From RGIG5612 sp045616165 (GTDB taxonomy: Bacteria; Bacillota; Clostridia; Lachnospirales; Lachnospiraceae): DNA of 64,000 bases. The stretch covers positions 1 to 64,000 of the forward strand of contig JAZLGF010000049.1 in NCBI GenBank assembly GCA_045616165.1. The letters are read 5' to 3'. Made by a program: the position numbers and the translations under genes. Of this stretch, positions 44,203 to 52,549 are shown piece after piece. Position 1 is the first letter of the stretch; the number at the start of each line of letters is the position of its first letter. The notes beneath the pieces were generated by a model, which was not told the origin of the DNA, did not search any database, and saw nothing but the letters and a program-made list of their open reading frames with translations.

Positions 44203-45153
44203 ATGAAAGTTTTAGCAGTAATTGTTACATATAATAGACTCAATATGTTAAAAGAGTGCCTTAAAAAAATTAAGGCACAATCTTTTTCTTGTGATTGTTT
44301 AATCGTTGATAATGCCAGCACCGATGACACAGCTTCTTGGTGTAAAAGCTTTATTTTGGAAGAACCTGGCACAAAGTTCATGTACGAAAATACTGATGGC
44401 AATATAGGTGGCGCCGGCGGTTTTAACTATGGTATAAAAAGAGCCTATGAGTTGGGCTATGATTATGCTTGGGTAATGGATGACGATGCTTTTGCTAATT
44501 CCGATGCTCTCGAAAAATTAATGGATGCTGACAAGGCTCTGGGTGGCCCTAGAAATTACGGCTTTGTAGCCAGCGTAGTTCTTTGGACCGATGGCAATAT
44601 TTGTCTCATGAATCGTCAAAGGAAAAAAGATGGACCATTACTAGGAAAGAATTCTAAGATTGCCATTCAGGAAGTTTATGCTGCTAAAACTTCTAGCAAT
44701 AAACTTATACCTATCGTAACTTCAACTTTCGTTTCTTTATTGATTCCTATAAGCACTGTTAAAAAAGTAGGCTTACCTATTAAGGAGTTTTTTATATGGT
44801 GTGACGATATCGAATATACTCGCCGAATTTCATGTAAGTATAATATGCCATGCTACAGCGTTTTAGATAGCCAGATTACTCACAAAACAAAAAACAACAC
44901 TGGCAGCGATTTAGCTACAGATAGCGAAGATCGAATTGATAGATATAAATATGCTATAAGAAATACCAATTATTATTATAGGCATATGGGCTTTATTGGA
45001 TGGATGGCTTTACTTTATTATATTGTTAAAAACAACCTATCTATTCTCCTAAAGTCAAAAAATAATAAGTTAAAAAGATTCAAAGTCTTTTGGAAAAGTT
45101 TAATAGATGGATTTAAATTTAACCCAAAAATCGAAAAAATTTATCATGAATAA
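44203..45153 (+). CDS. Family 2 glycosyltransferase (GlfT2/WbbL-like)
   Basis: 316 residues from ATG 44203. The start is chosen because KVLAVIVTYNRLNMLKECL is the conserved GT2 beginning and because the promoter ends at 44196; the longer frame from 44155 would begin upstream of the promoter. NTDGNIGGAGGFNYGI and AWVMDDDAF are typical for galactofuranosyl- and rhamnosyl-type transferases. No ribosome-binding site is present, consistent with a leaderless mRNA. Overlaps the next gene by eight bases. Confidence 0.88.
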   Translation: MKVLAVIVTYNRLNMLKECLKKIKAQSFSCDCLIVDNASTDDTASWCKSFILEEPGTKFMYENTDGNIGGAGGFNYGIKRAYELGYDYAWVMDDDAFANSDALEKLMDADKALGGPRNYGFVASVVLWTDGNICLMNRQRKKDGPLLGKNSKIAIQEVYAAKTSSNKLIPIVTSTFVSLLIPISTVKKVGLPIKEFFIWCDDIEYTRRISCKYNMPCYSVLDSQITHKTKNNTGSDLATDSEDRIDRYKYAIRNTNYYYRHMGFIGWMALLYYIVKNNLSILLKSKNNKLKRFKVFWKSLIDGFKFNPKIEKIYHE

Positions 45154-47344
45154 AAAATTACTCGCAGCATTATATTTTATTGGATCCATTACTTTGGCGC
45201 TTTTATTTGCACCGAAAGATTTCATTTATATAGCAATATTTGTTTTAATTTCTTTAATTATCTCAATTTTGCTTTATTTTTTAATTTGTAAAAAATTTAA
45301 TAAAGACTTTTATGAAAAAGTTTCAACATATGAACTGATAATTTCTGCTTTATTTTTATTTTCAGTTGCAACAATCTTTATAAAAAGATGGCGAGATTCC
45401 GATAAAGTTGCTTCTCTTTCATCTAAAATTCATACAAGCTCATTCATACTAGTATTAATTATTTCCATTATCCTATTTTTATTAACATTTTATTTTATAA
45501 CCCGTATACTAGTTATAATTAAAAATATTTTTTCGCTTCTTCACGCCAAAATGAAAGAGTCTTCTTATAAGCAATTAAAAGTTTTTGTATATTCATTTTT
45601 TATTCTTTCTTTATTTTTTGTCGAAATCCAATATACAACTATATCTTTTGCTTACGGGCTTGGTCTCGTAGGAATAATTAACTTTATCTTGAATATAGGA
45701 ATGATAGCTATTCTGTTAATTGTTTTACAATTAATTATTAGAAGGTGGCGTATATCTTTACTAATTATTTCTATACTAGGCTTATGTTTTAGTGTAGTTA
45801 ATTTTTATGTTGTTAAGTTTCACGGTTCACCTCTTTTTATAAGCGAATTCAAGAATTTTAATACAGCCCTTAACGTTTTAGGCGGATATGTATTTTCATT
45901 CGACATAGAACTTTTAATTATTGCAAGTTTATTTGCTTTACAATTAATGCTTATACTTCGTCTTAGCAAAGAAAAGCAAATCTTCTCATGGATTAAATGT
46001 GCTATAGCCGCTGGATATATTGTTGTTTATGCGTTAGTGATTTATCTATTCATCTTTCCTAGAATAATAATTAGTTGGTCTATCGATGAATCAGTAGCTC
46101 AAAACGGTTTCTTTTTATGTGCTGTTGACGATCTAAGTCGCATGTCTAATTCCGTTAACCAACCTGATGGCTACGACGAAAATAAATTATCAAAAATTCC
46201 TAAAAGCACGAGCGTATTACCAGATACAGCCCTTCCAGATATTATATTTATCTTAAATGAATCTTTTTGCGACCTAAGTAAATATACTACTGTAACAACT
46301 GATAAGGATTATCTTAGCGATTACTATTCTTTAGATAATACTCAGTTTGGTAACTCAATCGTGCCTATGATTGGTTACGGAACCAATAATTCTGAATTTG
46401 AATTATTAACTTCCCAATCATCATATCTGTTAAACTTGCCTTCTCCTTTTAATTATTTAGATTTCTCAAATAATGGTGGTATTGTCCAGTATTTAAATTC
46501 TCTTGGATATATTTCGACAGCTATGCATAGTCAAACTAGCAGAAATTATTCAAGGCAAAGCGCCTATCCGCAACTTGGATTTAAAAACTCATTATTTATA
46601 GAAAACTTTAATTACACACTAAATCATAATGGAAATCGCGAATATCTAGATGCGGATAATTATGCTGATTTAATTTCTTTATACGATGAAAACAGCACTA
46701 AGCCGCAATTTTTCTATCTGCTTACTTTCCAGAATCATGGCGGGTACGACCAAAACGATGACAGCCTAGATACAGTCCATGCTGTAAATGGCGCTGGCTC
46801 AATAGAAAGCGAATTAAACGAATATCTTAGCAGTGTTTCTTTATCATCTTCAGCTTTTAAGGATTTAACTTCTTATTTTGAAAAAGTCTCTAGGCCAGTT
46901 ATTATATGTATGGTCGGAGACCATGCTCCGCCATTTATTGGTTCTTTAACACTAAAAAATGATATAAATGATATCGATAGAGAAGTTGCTCAAAAAACTG
47001 TACCTTATGCTATTTGGTCAAATTGCGGCATTGACTTTTCGTCTGTTCCTAGCACATTAAGTTTAACTACCCTTGTTCCAAATATTCTCAACAAGCTAGA
47101 ATTACCACTTTCTACTTTTTATCAAACAGTTTTAGATTTGCAAAATAAACTTCCTATTTTATTAAGTTCTGGAAGATATATAGATAGTAACGGAAATGTA
47201 GGTGAATACAATAAAAATAGCGATTATTACGATGACCTATCTTTGTATTATCAAATGGAATATAATGCACTAAAGGGAAATAACTATTGTGATAATTTAT
47301 TTAGTATCGAAAATTGTTTATGCAATTATGAGCCTTTCAATTAA
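45146..47344 (+). CDS. LTA-synthase-like sulfatase-family phosphoglycerol transferase
   Basis: 732 residues from ATG 45146 (a start at 45107 would overlap the previous gene by 47 bases). About nine membrane helices fill residues 1-330. The external domain of the alkaline-phosphatase/sulfatase superfamily follows: metal site IIFILNESF near 361, the likely nucleophile Thr in YGTNNSEFELL, FQNHGGYDQ and the VGDHAPPF metal site. It would transfer glycerol-phosphate or a similar group to a surface glycan from phosphatidylglycerol. Co-transcribed with the GT2 gene. Its stop lies 19 bases from the stop of the convergent sugar transferase gene. Confidence 0.85.
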   Translation: MNKKLLAALYFIGSITLALLFAPKDFIYIAIFVLISLIISILLYFLICKKFNKDFYEKVSTYELIISALFLFSVATIFIKRWRDSDKVASLSSKIHTSSFILVLIISIILFLLTFYFITRILVIIKNIFSLLHAKMKESSYKQLKVFVYSFFILSLFFVEIQYTTISFAYGLGLVGIINFILNIGMIAILLIVLQLIIRRWRISLLIISILGLCFSVVNFYVVKFHGSPLFISEFKNFNTALNVLGGYVFSFDIELLIIASLFALQLMLILRLSKEKQIFSWIKCAIAAGYIVVYALVIYLFIFPRIIISWSIDESVAQNGFFLCAVDDLSRMSNSVNQPDGYDENKLSKIPKSTSVLPDTALPDIIFILNESFCDLSKYTTVTTDKDYLSDYYSLDNTQFGNSIVPMIGYGTNNSEFELLTSQSSYLLNLPSPFNYLDFSNNGGIVQYLNSLGYISTAMHSQTSRNYSRQSAYPQLGFKNSLFIENFNYTLNHNGNREYLDADNYADLISLYDENSTKPQFFYLLTFQNHGGYDQNDDSLDTVHAVNGAGSIESELNEYLSSVSLSSSAFKDLTSYFEKVSRPVIICMVGDHAPPFIGSLTLKNDINDIDREVAQKTVPYAIWSNCGIDFSSVPSTLSLTTLVPNILNKLELPLSTFYQTVLDLQNKLPILLSSGRYIDSNGNVGEYNKNSDYYDDLSLYYQMEYNALKGNNYCDNLFSIENCLCNYEPFN

Positions 47345-47363
47345 AGTGGCTCTTCTTTAGATT

Positions 47364-48803
47364 TTATTTTGAACCTTCTCTCTTAAAAACAACCTTAAAC
47401 GTTTTGAAAATTATTTTGATGTCTAAAAACAGCCCCCAGTTTTTTATATATTCATTATCAAGGGCAACAATTTCTTCAAAATTAGTTATATTGCTTCTTC
47501 CTGAAACTTGCCAAAGGCCTGTTATTCCAGGTTTGAAAGAAAGCCTCATTTTGTGATGCGCTTCATAGTGGCTAAACTCTTCAACCGTAGGCGGTCTAGT
47601 TCCTACTAGGCTCATGTCCCCTTTAAGCACATTAATAAATTGTGGAAATTCATCTAATGACCAATCTCTTATCTTATGGCCTATCCCTGGAAGTATGCGG
47701 GGATCATTTTCCATTTTGAACATAAAGCCTTCCATCTCATTTTGAGGCATAAGCTCTTTTTTTCTCTCTTCTGCATCCATGTACATAGACCTAAATTTAA
47801 GTATATTGAATTGTCTTCCATTTTTACCAATTCTCTTTTGTTTAAAAAAAGCCGGCCCTTTATCTTTCGCTTTTATTTGTGGTGCTAAGATAAGATATAA
47901 AATTCCAACAATGATACAGCCAATTATTCCGCCTATGATATCTATTATTCTTTTTACTACTAGTTTTCCTGCTTCAACGGCATTATTACTAGTCGTTATT
48001 GTTATTTCGTCTCCTATTTCTTCAACAACAGCATTTGGTAAATCTCTACCATTTTTTGAAACCCCAATATGAACTATTATTCCAGCTTCTAAAAAATACT
48101 CTGTTAATTTTCTCTCTTCTCTTTCGTCAGATATCTTTATTAAAACTTCATCAATTACTTCTGTTAGAACATATTGTTTTATAGTTGCTGCAGAAGCAAG
48201 AATTTCATACTCTATTTTCTTGTTTTCTTTATTTGATTTTATTACTTCTCCAATTCGTTCTTCGTCAACAACAGCTACGCCTTTAACTTTGAATGCGTTA
48301 TACGCTTTATGCTCAATTGCTTCTAAGCAAGAATTTAACTGTTCTTTATCTGTAACAACTAAAAGTAGTGGAAGTACTGTGCTTTTTTTATGATGTGATC
48401 TTAAGAATTGTTTATAGAGTATTCTTTCTATACTTATAAATATAAATGCAAAAATGGCTGTAAAGACAAATGTGATTCGGCTAAACAAAACTGATTGTTT
48501 CGTTACGAACATGTATAAAACTACTAAAAGAATCGTGATAATTACTTGAACGAATACTTTTATACACTCTTGCCATTTATTTCTTTGCAAAATACTTTTA
48601 TAATTTTGTCCGATAAGTGCGACTAGGAAGTATAAGACTAGCATAATTATTCCTAGTCTTGTATAAAGTCCTGTTGCTTCTTCAGATAGATTGAAATTAT
48701 GTCTAATAAGAGCAACGATAGTGAATGTCGCTGCTAGGATTATTAAATCGAATATTGCAAAATCTAAATGTTTTAGCCAACTTTGACTTTTTTTCTTATA
48801 CAT
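47364..48803 (-). CDS. Polyprenyl-phosphate sugar transferase, five-helix type (WbaP/CpsE)
   Basis: 479 residues. Four membrane helices in the first 140 residues, a cytoplasmic CoA-binding-like linker domain, a re-entrant helix near 290-310, then the catalytic domain: NILKFRSMYMDAEERKK, SLDEFPQFINVLKGDMSLVG and GITGLWQVSGRSN. It transfers a hexose-1-phosphate to undecaprenyl phosphate. No ribosome-binding site lies before the ATG; the -10 box ends six bases ahead of it, predicting a leaderless mRNA. Confidence 0.92.
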   Translation of the reverse strand: MYKKKSQSWLKHLDFAIFDLIILAATFTIVALIRHNFNLSEEATGLYTRLGIIMLVLYFLVALIGQNYKSILQRNKWQECIKVFVQVIITILLVVLYMFVTKQSVLFSRITFVFTAIFAFIFISIERILYKQFLRSHHKKSTVLPLLLVVTDKEQLNSCLEAIEHKAYNAFKVKGVAVVDEERIGEVIKSNKENKKIEYEILASAATIKQYVLTEVIDEVLIKISDEREERKLTEYFLEAGIIVHIGVSKNGRDLPNAVVEEIGDEITITTSNNAVEAGKLVVKRIIDIIGGIIGCIIVGILYLILAPQIKAKDKGPAFFKQKRIGKNGRQFNILKFRSMYMDAEERKKELMPQNEMEGFMFKMENDPRILPGIGHKIRDWSLDEFPQFINVLKGDMSLVGTRPPTVEEFSHYEAHHKMRLSFKPGITGLWQVSGRSNITNFEEIVALDNEYIKNWGLFLDIKIIFKTFKVVFKREGSK

Positions 48804-48809
48804 GTGCGA

Positions 48810-48838
48810 AGTATACCATACAGGTGCTTATTTGTTAA
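48810..48838 (-). promoter_or_regulatory. Promoter six bases from the ATG of the sugar transferase gene
   Basis: Minus-strand TTAACA (48833-48838), 17-base spacer, TATACT (48810-48815), then six bases and the ATG at 48803. Same geometry as the promoter at 44167-44196, pointing to leaderless transcripts for two genes of the same locus. Confidence 0.55.
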
Positions 48839-48846
48839 CTATTCCT

Positions 48847-49992
48847 TTATGATTGGTATAAATTCATTAATTCTTTTATTGTATTAACTATACTATATTG
48901 TTCTACTTGACTAATGCGCTCTTCCCTTTCGCTTGAGATTAATGCTTTTCTAGTATCCTTTATTTTGCTTACAAAGTCTTGCTCTTTTTTGTATAATTCA
49001 TCTACCCAGATTTTTGTGTCATCAATCGCAAGAGGTATTGAATACGGCATATTGCAGGCTTCCTTTGCTAAATCTTTTGCTATTAAAACATCTAAGCCTG
49101 AAACCTGTGCTTCAATATTAACAATTGGGAATCCCTCATGAAGGGATGGCAAACAAAAGATATCCATAGCATTATAATATCTATATGCATCGTCAACATT
49201 TCCTACAAAAATCACAGCTTCGGTAAGGTTTAATTCTGTAACCTGTTGCCTTATTTCTTCAATAAGCTCGCCATCACCTACTAGCATCAATTTACTATTA
49301 GGGCAATCTTTATTAAACTCTTTGAACGCATGAATTAAAAACTTATGATTCTTTTGATCCGAAAACCTTCCAATATGTCCAACTACAAATTCGTCTTTTA
49401 TTCCGAAGCGATTTCTTATTTCTTCTCTATATTGCTCATTAAACTCAAAGTTTTCTAATTCAATTCCATTCGTAATGATTTTTAATTCATTATCTGATAT
49501 TGATTTTGAAAACTTCCAAAGTCCTGCTTCGTATGAGCATGTACAATAGTCCGTTGGGCAAAATCTCATTAGCGGAGAGTAAACAACCTTAACTATTGTA
49601 TGTTTTATAGAATCTATTCCAGTGCAATGTGAATGCACAATTATTTTTTTGACCTTGCATAGTTTTGCCGCCAAAGACAAATATGCTAATACTGAAATTG
49701 ATCCTGAATGGATATGTACAATATCATAGTGATTATTTTTTAAATAATTATAAACTGGCTTAAATATTAAACCTCTACTTTTTCCAGGTAAAAAAGGAAG
49801 GCCAAACTCTATTATTTTGCCTGTTTTTTTTATCTTTTCTTTATAATTTTCGTTTTCACATGTATATGGAGTTAAAACATCAATACTGATATTTTCTAGA
49901 TTTGCGTTTTCTATAAAGTTAAAAATGAAAACCTCCTGGCCACCATGTAATATTGGCTCACCGGTAATTTCCAATATCTTTTTCTTTTCCAT
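48847..49992 (-). CDS. Family 4 glycosyltransferase (EpsF-like)
   Basis: 381 residues, GT-B. GGQEVFIFNFIENANLE is near the N-terminus, IVHSHCTGID in the first domain, and the donor-site motif EGFPIVNIEAQVSGLDVL in the second. AAGGTG precedes the ATG, whose first base overlaps the upstream acyltransferase stop. A capsule or exopolysaccharide transferase. Confidence 0.9.
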   Translation of the reverse strand: MEKKKILEITGEPILHGGQEVFIFNFIENANLENISIDVLTPYTCENENYKEKIKKTGKIIEFGLPFLPGKSRGLIFKPVYNYLKNNHYDIVHIHSGSISVLAYLSLAAKLCKVKKIIVHSHCTGIDSIKHTIVKVVYSPLMRFCPTDYCTCSYEAGLWKFSKSISDNELKIITNGIELENFEFNEQYREEIRNRFGIKDEFVVGHIGRFSDQKNHKFLIHAFKEFNKDCPNSKLMLVGDGELIEEIRQQVTELNLTEAVIFVGNVDDAYRYYNAMDIFCLPSLHEGFPIVNIEAQVSGLDVLIAKDLAKEACNMPYSIPLAIDDTKIWVDELYKKEQDFVSKIKDTRKALISSEREERISQVEQYSIVNTIKELMNLYQS

Positions 49993-51026
49993 TACAACAC
50001 CTTCTTAACTTTCGGAATTTTCCTTAACGCCCAAACTATTAGGTACGATACTACGATTATTCCTATGATGCAAACAATAAATAATCCTATGCTTTCGTAT
50101 GGATTAATTCCTAAATATCTTAAAACCAGTCTGGCAAAAAACATGTGAACTAAATATATTCCGAATGTGCACTCGTCGAATGCGTAGAAAAGTTTTGTGC
50201 CAAAATTTTGTTTAACGCTATCTTTGTATTTGATACATCTAGTAAATATTCCAAAGATGCTTAACGCCTGGATTATTACTAGGAATGACGAGTAGTCAAA
50301 AAATATATTTCTAAAATCTACTCCGATTAGTCCTATAAGGCCTGTTAATGTAGTAAGAATAATCGTCGATACAAAAAATCCTACTATATAAACCCATCCC
50401 GGTACTTTAACATCCTCTTTTGCAATTAAATATCCCGCAATAAAATATAGTGGATAAACGGTTACTATTGGAATATAAAAAGCTACTTCAATATTCCATA
50501 TCTGCAATATCGGTAAAATTGAGGTGAAAATAAATATTATTAAAAGCAATCCGCCTAATTCTTTATTAGTACTATTAGCTGTGATTTTTCTAAAAAATGG
50601 AAGTAGCAGATACAGCCCAATTAGCATATATAAATACCATAGATGTGACCAGCTTTTTCCTGTAACGAAATTAACTAGCCCCTCTAATAGCGCCTTTGCC
50701 GTAAAGGTTTCCCTATTCATTATGATATCAAACACTTTGTAAAGAAGTGTAAAAATTAAAAGAGCTATTACAACTTTGAAAATATATTTGCTAAATATTT
50801 TCTTATATGTAATTTCTCTTTTTGAATCTAATAGTAGTGCGCCGCTTACCATTACAAAACATGGCACTGCCCAATATAAATTATTAACTATTGCTTCACT
50901 AAGAAGTGCGTTTGGCGCCATCGTTGTATTTCCATATATCGAAACTGCGCCATACGTCATATGTAAAACTACTATGGCAATACATGATAATATTCTTAAA
51001 AGTGAATATTTAACTTCTTTTTGCAC
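49992..51026 (-). CDS. Acyltransferase-3 family membrane O-acyltransferase
   Basis: 344 residues with about ten membrane helices, the size of WecH/OatA membrane domains. The conserved catalytic His is in IVVLHMTYGAVSI near 22; CFVMVSGALLL and WYLYMLIGLYLLLPFF are also typical. It would O-acetylate an external sugar. The start codon is GTG with no good ribosome-binding site, two bases after the lipoprotein stop, so translation may be coupled. Confidence 0.85.
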   Translation of the reverse strand: MQKEVKYSLLRILSCIAIVVLHMTYGAVSIYGNTTMAPNALLSEAIVNNLYWAVPCFVMVSGALLLDSKREITYKKIFSKYIFKVVIALLIFTLLYKVFDIIMNRETFTAKALLEGLVNFVTGKSWSHLWYLYMLIGLYLLLPFFRKITANSTNKELGGLLLIIFIFTSILPILQIWNIEVAFYIPIVTVYPLYFIAGYLIAKEDVKVPGWVYIVGFFVSTIILTTLTGLIGLIGVDFRNIFFDYSSFLVIIQALSIFGIFTRCIKYKDSVKQNFGTKLFYAFDECTFGIYLVHMFFARLVLRYLGINPYESIGLFIVCIIGIIVVSYLIVWALRKIPKVKKVL

Positions 51027-51028
51027 GT

Positions 51029-51205
51029 TTAATAAAATAATCCATCGTCAAGGCAACCGTCTTTTTCTTCTTTTGTGGTTTCCTTTTCTTGTTGTTCTTG
51101 TTTTTCTGGTTGATTTACATCCTGACCATCATATGTTAGTGAACAGCCCGCTAATGTAGCTACTATTATCGCTATAAGAAATACACCTAAGAGTTTCTTT
51201 TTCAT
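51029..51205 (-). CDS. Small lipoprotein, 58 residues
   Basis: The start at ATG 51205 is backed by GGAGGCGAGG and places the signal peptide (MKKKLLGVFLIAIIVATL) at the N-terminus; the lipobox is LAGC with Cys22. The mature part is a short Q/E/K-rich tail ending CLDDGLFY. It shares a promoter with the acyltransferase downstream. Function unknown. Confidence 0.72.
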   Translation of the reverse strand: MKKKLLGVFLIAIIVATLAGCSLTYDGQDVNQPEKQEQQEKETTKEEKDGCLDDGLFY

Positions 51206-51233
51206 CCTCGCCTCCAACGGTTTTTGTAAAATC

Positions 51234-51262
51234 ATTATAGCATAATTTAATTCCAGTACCAA
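51234..51262 (-). promoter_or_regulatory. Promoter of the small lipoprotein/acyltransferase genes
   Basis: Minus-strand TTGGTA (51257-51262, inside the last codons of the transglutaminase-like gene), 17-base spacer, TATAAT (51234-51239). The transcript would begin about 21 bases before the ATG at 51205, leaving room for the GGAGG site. Confidence 0.6.
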
Positions 51263-52527
51263 TAATCAGAATATTGCCATGTACCTTCCTGGCCGTAATA
51301 TATTCCGTATCCGTTTTCATCGGTTTCTGTTTCAAAATCAGGATCGTAGACCAATCCGCCTATTTCTACCCAGCCATGTGGTCCCATATGTTTATCTTCA
51401 CCAAGCGGTACATAACCACTAACTATATGTGCGTCATATCCGAGTTCTTTTGCCATGTAATAAAGTGCACTCGCCTTTGCGTAACAGTTTCCACGCCAAT
51501 TTCCAAAAGCATACATCGCATATCCTTCTATCGACCAGCTAAGCGGAAGCGAGACATAATTTATTCCTGCGCACCACGCGTATGCCGAATATAAATTATA
51601 GCCTACATAATCAAGTACGCTTATTGCTTCTTTTTCTACAGTTGGCTTTAATTCATATACTGTTTGCATAAACTCTTCGACATTATGTTTTCCTGTTGCT
51701 TGTCTATTTTCATTTTGATTATTATTTGCATAATGAATAACGTATGCAAATATATTATCTTGATAAAGATTCCAAAGGTCTGGATTTAATAAGAAGTATG
51801 AGACAAGATCAAAGTTCTCACTTGACTGGCGAAGTTCATATATACCCGCCTCTACGAACTGCATCACCGCTTTTGAATCATCTAAACATCCCGCTGGTCC
51901 CGGGATAGTTAAATAGTGCTGTAGTTCCGGGGCATTTTCAACATAATAATTAAAGTCATATACCGGCGCATAATCAAATTCATTATAAACTGTAATTGGA
52001 TCTTCTATTTGCGTAACGCCTTTAACTTTTCTTTCCGGCTCGTTATGGCCTGTTGTCATATAGTGTCTATAATATTTTGGAAAATCTGGTCCGAACTGCT
52101 CTCTTAAATCTTTATTTGCATTATAGTAAGAGGCAACATCAAACTCCTCGTTTGCTCTTACGCCAAAACTCATGTCAGTCGTTACGAAATATTTAATAAG
52201 CTTTGTAGCATCGTTGCCACAAGCGTTTCTCGCATCTTCATTATATGTGTAATAAAATTGTGGATTGTAAACTAGGCTGTAGTCTATGCCTTGATAAGTC
52301 GTAATATTTTTTACGATTTTTGTTTTATTGTAATCGCCTGGGTAGAAATAAAATTCCGGGCTAAGTTCTTCACAAAGTCTGTTTACTTCTTTTTTGTCTG
52401 CTTTGATTTCTTCTTCAGCTATATGCTTTGGCGCTTTATTACTTATAACGCGTACAAAGAAAATTGCACATGCGGCAAAAAGTAATATTAAAATAATTAT
52501 TTTTATTGCTTTAGAAGATTTTTTCAA
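51247..52527 (-). CDS. Exported transglutaminase-like protein with surface repeats
   Basis: 426 residues. N-terminal signal anchor at about 8-27. Residues about 70-300 contain three or four imperfect repeats of about 50 residues with the pattern 'FDxxxYYxxNxDLxxxFGxDxxxYxxHYxxxGxxExR' (for example SYYNANKDLREQFG). The C-terminal domain has Cys in NCYAKASALYYMAKELGY, His in HGWVEIGG and Asp in VYDPDF, the usual transglutaminase/protease triad order. The TTG start at 52527 is preceded by AAAGGAAG. It could cross-link or cleave wall-associated proteins. Placed between the dehydratase and the lipoprotein gene. Confidence 0.75.
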   Translation of the reverse strand: MKKSSKAIKIIILILLFAACAIFFVRVISNKAPKHIAEEEIKADKKEVNRLCEELSPEFYFYPGDYNKTKIVKNITTYQGIDYSLVYNPQFYYTYNEDARNACGNDATKLIKYFVTTDMSFGVRANEEFDVASYYNANKDLREQFGPDFPKYYRHYMTTGHNEPERKVKGVTQIEDPITVYNEFDYAPVYDFNYYVENAPELQHYLTIPGPAGCLDDSKAVMQFVEAGIYELRQSSENFDLVSYFLLNPDLWNLYQDNIFAYVIHYANNNQNENRQATGKHNVEEFMQTVYELKPTVEKEAISVLDYVGYNLYSAYAWCAGINYVSLPLSWSIEGYAMYAFGNWRGNCYAKASALYYMAKELGYDAHIVSGYVPLGEDKHMGPHGWVEIGGLVYDPDFETETDENGYGIYYGQEGTWQYSDYWYWN

Positions 52528-52549
52528 CTCTGCTTCCTTTTTAAGAAGC

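Noticed and set aside
51129..51335. Minus-strand frame of 68 codons overlapping the small lipoprotein
   Set aside because: Shadow frame: the lipoprotein frame has a signal peptide, lipobox and GGAGG site.
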